Shown here: positions 1 through 7,650 of the stretch, in pieces
Position numbering within the stretch: the stretch's first letter is position 1
Layout of the letters: every line of letters starts with the position of its first letter
Source of the DNA: Polycyclovorans sp002706265
GTDB lineage: Bacteria; Pseudomonadota; Gammaproteobacteria; Nevskiales; Nevskiaceae
Reading direction: 5' to 3'
Assembly (NCBI GenBank): GCA_963973915.1
Contig: CAXBBM010000021.1
Span: 1-22,387 of the forward strand
Length of the DNA stretch: 22,387 nt
Position numbers and translations under genes: made by a program
Notes under the pieces: generated by a model
Seen by the model: the letters and a program-made list of their open reading frames with translations, nothing else
The model's database searches: none
What the model was told of the DNA's origin: nothing

Positions 1-54
1 CAGCGGAGTCAACCACACGAATCGCCAGCGCTGACAGCATTAGTGCAGAGCATC

Positions 55-103
55 CCTAGCGGTTTCTGCACAGGTGTAATGACCTAGCGGTTTCTGCACA
101 GGT
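55..103. repeat. partial tandem repeat overlapping the IS end, 28-base period
   Basis: A 21-base sequence starting CCTAGCGGTTTCTGC and ending ACAGGT occurs at 55-75 and again, identical, at 83-103. The second copy is part of the IS terminal repeat and the first lies just outside it. The first copy lacks the outer TGTAATGA, so it resembles the remains of another IS end of the same kind, or a slippage duplication. Confidence 0.8.
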
Positions 104-105
104 CA
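75..105. repeat. IS3 terminal inverted repeat (downstream end)
   Basis: This stretch begins TGTAATGACC and is the inverted partner of 1260-1290. It includes CTGCACAGGT, matching CTGCTCAGGT at the other end. It also contains the second copy of a 21-base sequence that lies directly outside the element at 55-75. Confidence 0.8.
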
Positions 106-921
106 GGCCGCTAATGCATACGCCTCAGCGGGTGTTTTCATGCCCAGCGCCTGGTGGGGTCGCCGGTGGTTGTAGAACTGAATCCAGTCGGCGATCACGC
201 GCATGGCGTGCTGTTGTGTCTCGAAGCGGTGCCGGTGGACGCACTGTTCCTTCAGCGTCCGGATCACCCGCTCGACCATCCCGTTCTGCTGCGGGCAGTG
301 CGGGGTGATGAATTCCTGCTTTAGGCCATAGCTGCGTACCAGCCGGCTGTAATGCCGACTGGTGAAGACGAGCCCGTTGTCGGATCTCAGCAGGAACGGC
401 TCCCGGACCCGTCCTAGCGTGCCGTAGCGACAGATCAGCGCCTGTTCCAGAGCTGCCGCTGCTGTCGTGGCCTTGCCGCTTCTGGAGAGCTGCCAGCCCA
501 GTAGCTGCCGGGTATGGCAGTCGATGACCAGGGCCAGAGTGAGCCAGCCGTCCCGGCCACCCCAAACTCGACATAAGTCGGTGGCCCAGCGCTGGTCCGG
601 TGCAGTGGCGACCGATGGCAGGGCCTCGATCCTTGGTCGTCTGCCAATCGCGCGCTTGCGGACCTGCCAGCCCTTGATCTGGAAGATCCGTTGCACCGTG
701 TTCTTGTTCATCCCCAGCAAGCCCGCCACCGTGCGGTAGCCGAAAGAGGGCTCTTCCTCGATCAGGGCCTTGATCGGTTCGGCCAGTTCCGGTTTGACCA
801 CCGGGGCTGCCTTGGTCGGCCGGTAATACACGCTCCGCCGCGCCACCTCGAACCAACGGCACAACTTCACCATCGACACTTCAAAACCGTCCGCCCGCAA
901 CCCCTGCTGGATCGTGACCAT
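103..921 (-). CDS. IS3-family transposase OrfB (DDE integrase core)
   Basis: This 272-residue protein catalyses strand cleavage and transfer for the element. The N-terminal part (about 1-100) is the HTH_21-like region, including EPSFGYRTVAGLL near 57-69. The rve catalytic core follows, with D115 in ATDLC, D181 in LRSDNG and E217 in GMVERVI. The spacing between the second Asp and the Glu is exactly 35, the classic DD(35)E of IS3. The C-terminal FYNHRRPHQALGMKTPAEAY motif is typical. The length is normal and the frame is open. Its ATG overlaps the TGA of orfA (TGATG), so translation is probably coupled, although IS3 elements often also use a -1 frameshift to make an OrfAB fusion. The element looks active or recently so. 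Confidence 0.95.
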   Translation of the reverse strand: MVTIQQGLRADGFEVSMVKLCRWFEVARRSVYYRPTKAAPVVKPELAEPIKALIEEEPSFGYRTVAGLLGMNKNTVQRIFQIKGWQVRKRAIGRRPRIEALPSVATAPDQRWATDLCRVWGGRDGWLTLALVIDCHTRQLLGWQLSRSGKATTAAAALEQALICRYGTLGRVREPFLLRSDNGLVFTSRHYSRLVRSYGLKQEFITPHCPQQNGMVERVIRTLKEQCVHRHRFETQQHAMRVIADWIQFYNHRRPHQALGMKTPAEAYALAA

Positions 922-1238
922 CAGGTCTCGTCCTTGCCCAGCAGGGAGGCCAACTTTTTTCGGGCACGAAGCTCCAGCATCGCCTCGCCGTAGGCTTCCT
1001 GAAGGTCCTTGAGCTGGCGCTCGTACTGCTCCCGCACATCCTCAGGCTTGGCACGCAGCGCGTTCTCCATGCCGCGCTTGCCGTCCTCCACCCAGCTCTC
1101 GATCTCAGAGGGCGGAAAATCAAACTGCCGACTGGCCTCCGACACCGTGGCCTTGCCCTGAATAATGTCCAACACCAGCGCCGACTTCCTCCGCGCCGTC
1201 CAACGCTTGATCTCTTCGTCCACCAATACGCCACTCAT
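921..1238 (-). CDS. IS3-family transposase OrfA (DNA-binding subunit)
   Basis: This 105-residue protein has a helix-turn-helix in its first half (IIQGKATVSEASRQFDFPPS, about residues 26-45) and a charged, probably coiled-coil second half (DVREQYERQLKDLQEAYGEAM). That is the usual layout for an IS3 OrfA that recognises the inverted repeats and dimerises. The N-terminal RWTARRKSALVLDII resembles the DUF1153-type OrfA proteins found with this IS group. The ATG at 1238 is preceded by AAGGAG at good spacing. Its stop overlaps the start of orfB by one base (TGATG). Confidence 0.9.
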   Translation of the reverse strand: MSGVLVDEEIKRWTARRKSALVLDIIQGKATVSEASRQFDFPPSEIESWVEDGKRGMENALRAKPEDVREQYERQLKDLQEAYGEAMLELRARKKLASLLGKDET

Positions 1239-1259
1239 GGGTGCTCCTTCTCAAAGTAA

Positions 1260-1290
1260 CACCTGAGCAGAAAATCACTGGGTCATTACA
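1260..1290. repeat. IS3 terminal inverted repeat (upstream end)
   Basis: Read on the minus strand it begins TGTAATGACC and ends CTGCTCAGGT, the inverted partner of 75-105. Its outermost bases place a TAA stop in frame with the interrupted HD-domain gene. Confidence 0.8.
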
Positions 1291-1807
1291 CGACTTCCAG
1301 GCTGTGTTGTGCCAGCCCGCCTGGCTCCGCGTGGTGGGCGACCACAGAAGCCGGTTTGGCGATGAAAGGAAAAAAGATCTTGGGCTGACTGAGAAGCCCG
1401 TGTGCCGCCTGCGCCACGGCCGGATTCCGAATCTCCGTGTCGATGAGCTCAGCGATTTTCCTCACCGCCTCAGCACCGACAACCGGCAGTCCGGCCACTG
1501 GGCAGTGGTGCAAGGTGCATTGCTCCGGCGGGAGCAGGTCAGTGATTTCCAGATACAACGCTTCGTGCTTGTCGATCACCTCGGGCCAGCCTGTGCAGCA
1601 AACCACCGTGCCAACTTGAAGCTGATCGCGAAGTGCGGAGGGTACGTCGGCCACCGCCCGGTGTTCGCCATAGAGCGTGCCCACGCGGAGGTTGACCAGA
1701 TCACTGTCGGGGCGCGCGGCGACGGACAGAATCCTGAATTGACCGTCGACGAAGGCTAGATCTTCGCGTATGGATTGTTCGACTGCGATAACGCTGTGTA
1801 AGGGCAT
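1289..1807 (-). pseudogene. HD-domain/OB-fold protein (TraI/MobH-associated type), 3' end removed by IS
   Basis: About 173 residues remain. Residues about 20-90 look like a small beta-rich OB-type nucleic-acid-binding domain (GQFRILSVA, LRVGTLYGEH, VGTVVCCTGWPEVI). The end reads VVAHHAEPGGLAQHSLEVV, the characteristic start of the HD metal-phosphohydrolase domain seen in TraI_2/MobH relaxase-type and related island proteins (H-H, GGL, HSLE). The reading frame runs into the IS at 1290, where the IS end gives GTG-TAA. Most of the HD domain, including the metal-binding HD pair, is therefore missing and the product is presumably inactive. The ATG at 1807 is preferred over 1819 because GGAG precedes it at proper spacing. 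It is divergent from the XRE gene and is probably a relic of an integrative element. Confidence 0.75.
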
Positions 1808-1836
1808 GAATGACTCCATTCAGAATGTTGATATTT

Positions 1837-1851
1837 ACATCATTGTGATGT
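1837..1851. promoter_or_regulatory. palindrome in the divergent promoter region, possible operator
   Basis: ACATCA-TTG-TGATGT is a perfect 6-base inverted repeat with a 3-base centre. It sits about 30 bases upstream of the truncated HD gene and 86 upstream of the XRE regulator. Its size suits a small Cro/CI-type dimer. Binding is inferred only. Confidence 0.4.
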
Positions 1852-1936
1852 TAAGAACAACACGATAAAGCACAGAACATCGCTTGCCAAGGGGGTTCAG
1901 CTATCATCAGACCAACAAATCTCGTGTGGTCAGAAA

Positions 1937-2167
1937 ATGATCAAAAGCCAGTTAGCCATCCGCATGGCAGAGCGACGCATCAAGATCATTGATGTGGTGC
2001 GGGCGACAGACATCGACCGAAGCACCGTCACCAAGCTCTACCACGACAAGCTCAAGCACTTGGACCTAGGGGCATTACACAAGCTGTGCCTGCTATTCGG
2101 CTGCAACGTCGAGGGCATCATCAGGTTCGAGACCGATGAAAAAGGGAAGGGCGACGATAACGCTTAG
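1937..2167 (+). CDS. small XRE (Cro/CI-type) transcriptional regulator
   Basis: This 76-residue protein is almost entirely one helix-turn-helix domain of the HTH_26/XRE kind. The helices are at about 5-12 (QLAIRMAERR), 16-23 (KIIDVVRAT), a recognition helix DRSTVTKLYHDK (about 27-38), and LDLGALHKLCLLFGCNVEGII, followed by a charged tail. It presumably acts as a dimeric DNA-binding repressor or activator. It lies between a divergent broken island gene and brxA, with a palindrome on each side, so it may control either or both. Many type 1 BREX operons have the WYL-type regulator BrxR in this place; this protein is unrelated to that family. The ribosome binding site is weak. The HTH assignment is secure; the target is inference. 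Confidence 0.85.
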   Translation: MIKSQLAIRMAERRIKIIDVVRATDIDRSTVTKLYHDKLKHLDLGALHKLCLLFGCNVEGIIRFETDEKGKGDDNA

Positions 2168-2177
2168 CCATCCTTCT

Positions 2178-2200
2178 GCTGTCTCACCAAATGAGACAGC
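2178..2200. promoter_or_regulatory. perfect 9-base inverted repeat between the XRE gene and brxA
   Basis: GCTGTCTCA and TGAGACAGC flank a 5-base loop (CCAAA), starting 11 bases after the XRE stop codon. No T-run follows, so it is a poor intrinsic terminator. It could be an operator for BREX expression or an mRNA hairpin. The rest of 2168-2302 shows only a weak TTGTTT/CATATC promoter candidate (2261-2288) and no clear ribosome binding site for brxA. Confidence 0.5.
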
Positions 2201-2302
2201 AACCTACTAGGCTGATCCCTCAACAACCGATTTCAGAATGCTCGCCAAGAAACCTACGCATTGTTTTGCTAAGCGCCTTCGACATATCGGGCAATTCCGA
2301 CT

Positions 2303-2887
2303 GTGGCCTTGAAGGCGAACTTCACCAAGTGCTCCCTTATCGTCCCCGAGACCCGCTGTGTGGCGGATCTGTTGTTGGCGGGCATCTCGACGGATGAGTG
2401 GCGGCAGCGTATTGAGATCGACAACGTGCTCCAGAAGAAGACCCGAAACAGTGCGATCACCTACGCCAGCTTGGCTCGTTCGAGGTTAATGACGATGGAT
2501 GCGCCGCTGTGGGAACTCGTCCGAGACGGCTCATCGCCAGAGGCCACTGATGGCGCACTTGCGGCCACCATCAAGTTCTCGCCCCTCTTCGGGCAATTTT
2601 TGAGCACGGTTGTTCGGGACTGCCACCGCCGCTATCTCACAGAGCTCCCGGCCAGTGCGTGGGATGACTACCTAGATGACATGCAGCGCACCCATTCCGA
2701 GATGCCCAGCTTTAACGACTCCACCCGCGTGAAGCTGAGGCAGAACGCGATGCGCATGCTTCAAGAGGCGGGGTTTATCGAGAGCACGCGGCATCTCGTG
2801 CTTCGCAAGCGCCAAACCGAGCCGCGCGTCCTTGCATACCTCAATGAACATCAAGAAGACTTCGTGATGGAGTGCATCCAGGCATGA
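2303..2887 (+). CDS. brxA: BREX type 1 protein BrxA (DUF1819)
   Basis: This 194-residue protein has the normal length for BrxA, a small all-helical protein with a DNA-binding fold encoded first in type 1 BREX operons. The N-terminal segment SLIVPETRCVADLLLAGIS matches the family pattern (ESR..A.LLL.G). The middle (RLMTMDAPLWELVRDGS) and the C-terminal winged-helix-like part (RQNAMRMLQEAGFIE..) are also characteristic. The start is GTG at 2303: the nearest in-frame stop upstream is at 2270 and no ATG lies between. The ribosome binding site is poor, so initiation may be inefficient. The stop overlaps the brxB start (ATGA). The family call is strong because the whole neighbourhood is BREX; its exact role in phage exclusion is not settled. 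Confidence 0.93.
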   Translation: MALKANFTKCSLIVPETRCVADLLLAGISTDEWRQRIEIDNVLQKKTRNSAITYASLARSRLMTMDAPLWELVRDGSSPEATDGALAATIKFSPLFGQFLSTVVRDCHRRYLTELPASAWDDYLDDMQRTHSEMPSFNDSTRVKLRQNAMRMLQEAGFIESTRHLVLRKRQTEPRVLAYLNEHQEDFVMECIQA

Positions 2888-3462
2888 GCCTCGCCAAGCT
2901 GGAAGAGCGGCTCAATGCCGTCCTTGAACGCATCACCGCTGATGACTTCCTCTCCGGGCGCGGTCTGGGCAATGAGGTGCCTTTCTACGCTTTCGACTAT
3001 CCACCAGAGTTCGAGCCCAAGGTTCGCGACCACATTCAGTTTTTGCTCGAAACTGCGCCCAAGCGTCGTCCCGGCGTGCGCATCAAGGTCATCAACCTGT
3101 TCGAAGTCCTTATCCGCATGCTGGAAGCGCGTGGCCTTTACGAGAAGTCGGTGGCCATGCAAAAGAGCAAGGGCGATCAAGCCCTGCTTAAAGCCATTCG
3201 GGCGCCGTTGGAAGCCGACAAGGTCGCCGCTGAGGTCATGGCGGACCTGCAAGCCGATCCCTGCGATGTATTGCTGATGACTGGCGTCGGCAGCGCTTAT
3301 CCGCTGGTGCGCACCCACACCCTGCTCAACAGCCTGCAACCCAGGCTGGGCAGCTTGCCTTTGGTGCTGTTCTATCCCGGACGTTACGACGGCCAGTCCC
3401 TTCAGCTCTTTGGGCTGCTGGGCGAGAAGCCCTACTACCGTGCCTTCAGACTCGTGAGCTGA
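2884..3462 (+). CDS. brxB: BREX type 1 protein BrxB (DUF1788)
   Basis: This 192-residue protein has typical DUF1788 sequence: PFYAFDYPPEFEPKVRDHIQFL (about 35-56), an INLFEVL segment, DVLLMTGVGSAYPLVRTHTLLNSL (about 133-156) and a terminal PLVLFYPGRYDGQSLQLFG. It is cytoplasmic and essential in tested type 1 BREX systems, where it associates with other BREX components, but it has no known enzyme activity. The start is ATG at 2884, sharing ATGA with the brxA stop. An in-frame ATG at 2872 lies inside brxA and would add four residues. It is followed by brxC after 13 bases. Confidence 0.95.
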   Translation: MSLAKLEERLNAVLERITADDFLSGRGLGNEVPFYAFDYPPEFEPKVRDHIQFLLETAPKRRPGVRIKVINLFEVLIRMLEARGLYEKSVAMQKSKGDQALLKAIRAPLEADKVAAEVMADLQADPCDVLLMTGVGSAYPLVRTHTLLNSLQPRLGSLPLVLFYPGRYDGQSLQLFGLLGEKPYYRAFRLVS

Positions 3463-3475
3463 GACCCAACTTAAA

Positions 3476-6400
3476 ATGAAAATTCAGGAACTCTTCGAGC
3501 GGCCCATCCGCCGCAACATCAACGGTGTCATCAAGGCAGACCAGAACGATGCCGCATCGGTCTGGCAGGAGCTTGACGAGTACGTTGTCACCAAGGAGCT
3601 GGACCAGCACTTTCGCCGCTTCTTCGACAGCTATCTTGCTGCCCTGCAACGACCCGAAGAAGCGGCAGGCAAAGTGGGCGTCTGGATCTCCGGCTTCTTC
3701 GGCTCGGGTAAGTCCCACTTCCTGAAGATCCTGTCTTACCTGTTGGAGAACCGCGAGGTCACCCATGAAGGGCAGACCCGCAAGGCAGCCGAGTTCTTCC
3801 GCAGCAAGATCACCGACGCCATGCTGGTGGCGGACATCGAGCGCGCCGTCTCCAGTGACACCGACGTTCTGCTGTTCAACATCGACAGCAAAGCCGATGC
3901 GGCAGATGGTCGAGACACTGTGCTCCGCGTCTTCCTGAAGGTGTTTAACGAGAAACTTGGCTACTGCGGCGACCACGCGCACATCGCACACATGGAGCGC
4001 ATGCTCAGTGCCAAGGGGGTCTACGACCGCTTCCGTGCCATCTTCGAGGCCGATGCAGGCGAGTCGTGGGAGGCCGCCCGTGACGCCTACAGCTTCCACC
4101 TCGATGCCTTCGGTAAGGCCTTGTCGGAAGCACTAGGCCAGGCGATCCCGGATGCCGAAGCCTGGATGCAGCGCTTTGAGACCGACTTCTCCCTGACCGT
4201 TGAGAACTTCGCGGAATGGATTAGGGACTACCTCGATAAGCAGGGCAAGTCGCGCCGACTGGTGTTCCTCGTCGACGAGATCGGCCAGTTCGTGGGCAAA
4301 GACACCCAGCTCATGCTCAGCCTGCAAACCATTACTGAAAACCTTGGCACCGTTTGCGGTGGCCGTGCCTGGGTGGTGGTCACCTCACAGGAAGACATCG
4401 ATGCCGTCATTGGTGAAGTCCGCGCCTCCCGCGCCAACGACTTCTCGAAGATCCAGGGGCGCTTCAAAACCCGGTTGTCACTTTCCAGCGCCAATGTCGA
4501 TGAGGTCATTCAGGCCCGCTTGTTGGCCAAGCCCAAACCCATCCATGACCAGCTGACCCAGCTCTACTCGGGTAAGGCAGACATCCTCAGCAACCAGCTG
4601 AGCTTCGTGGGCGCCGGGCGGACCTTCCGTGCCTATGGTGACCAAAATCACTTTGCCGAGGTGTATCCCTTTGCGCCTTACCAGTTCCAACTGGTGCAGC
4701 GCATCTTCGAGAGCATTCGCAAAGCGGGCGCCACAGGGCTGCATCTCGCACGTGGCGAGCGTTCGCTGCTGGATGCCTTCCAGTCAGCGGCGACGGCGGT
4801 CGCGGAGGAAGAGGTCGGCATTCTTGTTCCTCTCCATCGCTTCTACTCCAGCATCGAGAGCTTTCTCGAAGGCGTCGTCAAATCCACCATCGATAACGCC
4901 AGCCGCAACGTCAGCCTCAAGCCCTTTGACGTCCTGCTGCTCAAAACTCTATTCCTGATCCGTTACGTGGACGAACTCAAGGGCAACGTCGACAACCTCA
5001 TCACCCTGTTCATCGACCGCATTGATGCCGACCGCCTAGCGCTCCGTAACGAGATCGAAGCCAGCCTTCAGCGTTTGGAAAAGGAAACACTCGTCGCCCG
5101 CAACGGCGATGACTTCTTCTTCCTCACCAACGAAGAGCGGGATGTCAGCCGCGAAATCAAGGAAGTTGATCTCAGCAGCGCCGACGAGGCCAAAGAGCTG
5201 GGCAAGCTGGTCTTTGAGGAGGTGCTCAAGGGCATTCGAAAGCATCGCTACCCTGTCAATCGCAAGGACTTCGGCCTCAACCTCACCTGCGACGGCTTTC
5301 CTCACGGGAGGCCCGAGGAGGGCAACTTGCCGTTGCAGGTCATCAGCCCTTTGAATGACGAGCATCGCAGCTTTGACGAGCCACGCTGCATCATGGCCAG
5401 CGGCAATGCACCCGGCAGCGTCATCGTGCGCATGAGTGATGACGAAGCGCTGGCCCGAGAGCTGCGCCTCTATCTCCAGACTGACCGCTATGTCAGTCGC
5501 AAGGCCGACAACTCGCTGCCATCCGCCACCCAGAAAATCCTCCGCGAGCGCACCGAAGAAAACCGCCAACGCAGAGGCCGTCTTTCGGTCATCGTCGAGC
5601 GCCTAATCAAAGACGCCGACTATTACGCCGCAGGCCAAAAGCCGAACCTCAAGGGCAGCGCGCCGCAGGCATTGGTCGATGAAGCATTGGGTTACTTCGT
5701 CGCCAACACCTTCTCCAAGCTCGGCTACATCGAGCACCTCAATCCCGATCCTCAAAAGGAGGCCCACACCCTCATCGCTACCCACGGCACAGCGGGGCTG
5801 GACCTCGAAACTACTTCGCAGATCAATCCGCGCGCGCTCAAAGAGCTGAGCCAGCTCATTGCGCTACAAACCCAAGCCTCGCGGCGCATCGTTCTGCACG
5901 ACCTCACCGATGGGCACTTTGCCCGGCGTCCCTACGGCTGGCCAGAATGGGAAACCCTGTTGTTGGTAGTGCGGTTGGTTCTTCAGGGCGAACTCACCCT
6001 CATCCACAACAACACAGCGCTCAAGGTGGAGGAGCTTTGGCCGGTGCTGAACACGCCTTCGCGGTGGCGCAGCGTAGAAGTCCAGAAGCGTCAGGCGATG
6101 GGCTCTGCCGAGCTACAGAAGGCGCGGCAGCTCATGAAGGATCTTTTCCACCAGATTGGCCCGGACGGCGAAGACGCGCTTTACGCCGAACTGCGCCGAC
6201 AGCTCAGCGGCTGGAAGGCCGAGCTGGAAAAGTGGAAGCTCATGAGTCAGAACGGCTACCCCGGTGGCAAGGCCATCGCCGCCGCCATGGAGGTCGTCAA
6301 TCGTCAACTGGCTGCTGCCGACAGCTACGCCGCCATTAGCGGCTTCCTGGCCCATCAAAATGATTTGCGCGACGCAGGTGACACCTTCCACGAACTCAAG

Positions 6401-7087
6401 GACTTCTTCGGCAGCCAGAAAGAAGCCTGGGATCGCCTCAAACTAGCCAGCCAGCACTTCGGCCTCAACCGCAGCAAGTTGGAGAAGGACGCCCAAGCAA
6501 GTCCAGCCCTGCAACGCATCGAGCTCATTCTCAACGCTGACGCTCCCTACGGGCTGCTGCGGGAAGCCGATGGCCTGATCTCCACCGTAGAGAAAGCCAA
6601 CAACGACCTGTTGGAGGCCGCTCGACTCCGCGCCCTCGCCAACCTGGAAAAGTCCATTGACAAGGTTCAAGCCGAACTTGAGCTGGTGAAGGCCGACGCC
6701 GACCTACGCAACCGCAGCCTCAAGCCCCTACAAGACCGCAAGGCGCAGATTGGCCAACAGCTCAGCCTCGCGCACCTGTTCCAGTTGCAGGACGAGCTAC
6801 AGCATCAAGCCGATGAGGCCATCGACCGCATCCATGCTTGGCAGGAAGCCCAACGCAAGGTGGCACCCCAGCCGTCACCTGTGCCCCCAGCAGGCGGATC
6901 AGCAGGAATCCCCTCAGGCGAGCCCATCATCGCGCCTGCGTTCAAGAAACCTCACATCCTGCGGGCGGCCCAGCTCGCCAGTACGGCGTATATCAGCTCA
7001 GACACCGAGGCAGAGGCATTCCTCGAAAAGCTACGCGCGGAGATGATGTCAGCGCTCAAGCGGGGCGAACGGGTGGAGATCCGTTGA
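3476..7087 (+). CDS. brxC: BREX type 1 P-loop ATPase BrxC
   Basis: This 1203-residue protein has the usual size for BrxC (DUF499-related large ATPase). Its N-terminus MKIQELFERPIRRNINGVIKA is typical. Walker A is GFFGSGKS at residues 73-80 and Walker B is LVFLVDEIGQF at about 262-272. Further AAA-type signals include VVVTSQEDI and FKTRLSLS downstream. The C-terminal third is helical with coiled-coil-like stretches (NDLLEAARLRALANLEKSIDKVQAELELVKADADL, about residues 1042-1076) and a Pro/Ser/Gly-rich linker near 1125-1145 before a short C-terminal domain. In BREX it is required for defence and methylation and is thought to work in a complex with BrxB, PglX and PglZ. No disruption is seen. It ends 95 bases before the AbiE-like pair, the only sizeable gap in the operon. 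Confidence 0.96.
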   Translation: MKIQELFERPIRRNINGVIKADQNDAASVWQELDEYVVTKELDQHFRRFFDSYLAALQRPEEAAGKVGVWISGFFGSGKSHFLKILSYLLENREVTHEGQTRKAAEFFRSKITDAMLVADIERAVSSDTDVLLFNIDSKADAADGRDTVLRVFLKVFNEKLGYCGDHAHIAHMERMLSAKGVYDRFRAIFEADAGESWEAARDAYSFHLDAFGKALSEALGQAIPDAEAWMQRFETDFSLTVENFAEWIRDYLDKQGKSRRLVFLVDEIGQFVGKDTQLMLSLQTITENLGTVCGGRAWVVVTSQEDIDAVIGEVRASRANDFSKIQGRFKTRLSLSSANVDEVIQARLLAKPKPIHDQLTQLYSGKADILSNQLSFVGAGRTFRAYGDQNHFAEVYPFAPYQFQLVQRIFESIRKAGATGLHLARGERSLLDAFQSAATAVAEEEVGILVPLHRFYSSIESFLEGVVKSTIDNASRNVSLKPFDVLLLKTLFLIRYVDELKGNVDNLITLFIDRIDADRLALRNEIEASLQRLEKETLVARNGDDFFFLTNEERDVSREIKEVDLSSADEAKELGKLVFEEVLKGIRKHRYPVNRKDFGLNLTCDGFPHGRPEEGNLPLQVISPLNDEHRSFDEPRCIMASGNAPGSVIVRMSDDEALARELRLYLQTDRYVSRKADNSLPSATQKILRERTEENRQRRGRLSVIVERLIKDADYYAAGQKPNLKGSAPQALVDEALGYFVANTFSKLGYIEHLNPDPQKEAHTLIATHGTAGLDLETTSQINPRALKELSQLIALQTQASRRIVLHDLTDGHFARRPYGWPEWETLLLVVRLVLQGELTLIHNNTALKVEELWPVLNTPSRWRSVEVQKRQAMGSAELQKARQLMKDLFHQIGPDGEDALYAELRRQLSGWKAELEKWKLMSQNGYPGGKAIAAAMEVVNRQLAAADSYAAISGFLAHQNDLRDAGDTFHELKDFFGSQKEAWDRLKLASQHFGLNRSKLEKDAQASPALQRIELILNADAPYGLLREADGLISTVEKANNDLLEAARLRALANLEKSIDKVQAELELVKADADLRNRSLKPLQDRKAQIGQQLSLAHLFQLQDELQHQADEAIDRIHAWQEAQRKVAPQPSPVPPAGGSAGIPSGEPIIAPAFKKPHILRAAQLASTAYISSDTEAEAFLEKLRAEMMSALKRGERVEIR

Positions 7088-7120
7088 GTGCAGCGAAGGG
7101 CGATCTTCTATGACCCATCT

Positions 7121-7148
7121 TTGCAGTTCTTTTATAAGTGCATACAAT
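7121..7148 (+). promoter_or_regulatory. sigma-70-like promoter before the AbiE-like pair
   Basis: TTGCAG (7121-7126), a 16-base spacer and TACAAT (7143-7148) form a good -35/-10 pair, with the -10 ending 34 bases before the GTG start. It lies in the only intergenic gap of the BREX operon. It would let the AbiE-like genes, pglX and everything downstream be expressed separately from brxABC. This is a sequence match only. Confidence 0.55.
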
Positions 7149-7182
7149 GGGATAGAAGATATTCGCTTCGAAGAGGTGGCAC

Positions 7183-7650
7183 GTGATCGTCAAAGACCGC
7201 ATCCAGCGCTCCATCAGCCGCAGCAAGGCCAATGCTTTCGTGCGCGCAGACTTCACCGGCTTTGGCAGCCCATCACAGGTGTCGCGGGCCTTGCGTCAAT
7301 TGGTCAGCGAGGGTCGTATCGTCAAGATTGGCACAGCGGCTTGGGCCAAGGCCAAGGCCAGCAGCCTCACTGGCAATCCCATACCGATTCAGCCCATGAG
7401 CGATCTGGCCGACGAAGTGCTGCGCAAGATTGGGGTCGATCCAGAGCCCGGATATTTCATCCGCCGCTACAACCAAGGCCAGTCGCGGCAGGTGCCTCCG
7501 GGCATCACCGTCGATACCGGCACACGACGGATCAGTCGGCGCATAAGCTTCGGCAACCAGGTGGTGCGCTATGAGAACGATTTCCGCAACCCAGAAATCA
7601 CAAATCGACGACTGGACGCTAGAGAGCGGTCCCGTCAGTCTGACCGGTGA
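7183..7650 (+). CDS. DUF6088 / AbiEi-like antitoxin
   Basis: This 155-residue protein has a winged helix-turn-helix N-terminal part (FVRADFTGFGSPSQVSRALRQLVSEGRIVKIGTAAWAKAK, about 21-60), matching the DNA-binding domain of AbiEi-type (type IV) antitoxins and DUF6088 proteins. A C-terminal region about 90-130 ends with RRISFGNQVVRYEN. In AbiE systems such a protein represses its own operon and opposes the nucleotidyltransferase toxin. The start is GTG at 7183, preceded by AGAGGTGG. The toxin gene begins inside it, with an 80-base overlap in another frame, so the two are certainly co-expressed. The last 25 or so residues extend past the usual family end and may be dispensable. Confidence 0.82.
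   Translation: MIVKDRIQRSISRSKANAFVRADFTGFGSPSQVSRALRQLVSEGRIVKIGTAAWAKAKASSLTGNPIPIQPMSDLADEVLRKIGVDPEPGYFIRRYNQGQSRQVPPGITVDTGTRRISRRISFGNQVVRYENDFRNPEITNRRLDARERSRQSDR

Larger units (their letters stand above)
75..1290 (-). mobile_element. IS3-family insertion sequence, apparently complete
   Basis: The element holds two overlapping minus-strand genes (orfA 921-1238, orfB 103-921) between imperfect terminal inverted repeats. Read inward, both ends begin TGTAATGACC and continue with AGnGnTTT, CTGC and CAGGT in the same order with a one-base gap. Because transcription is leftward, the 1290 side is the upstream (left) end of the element and the 75 side its downstream end. A good ribosome binding site (AAGGAG) precedes orfA. 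No matching 3-4 base target duplication is seen: the bases left of 75 (CAGG) and right of 1290 (CGAC) differ. This points to a later deletion or recombination at one side. The insertion truncates the HD-domain gene on its right. The family assignment is confident from the DD(35)E transposase; the subgroup is not. Confidence 0.9.

Noticed and set aside
1241..1759. 172-codon + strand frame over the truncated HD gene
   Set aside because: The minus strand carries the recognisable OB and HD motifs; this frame has none and begins inside the IS.
7351..7366. GGCCAAGGCCAAGGCC short tandem repeat as a possible phase-variation tract
   Set aside because: It has too few units, a 6-base period that keeps the frame, and encodes ordinary Ala-Lys codons in the AbiEi-like gene.
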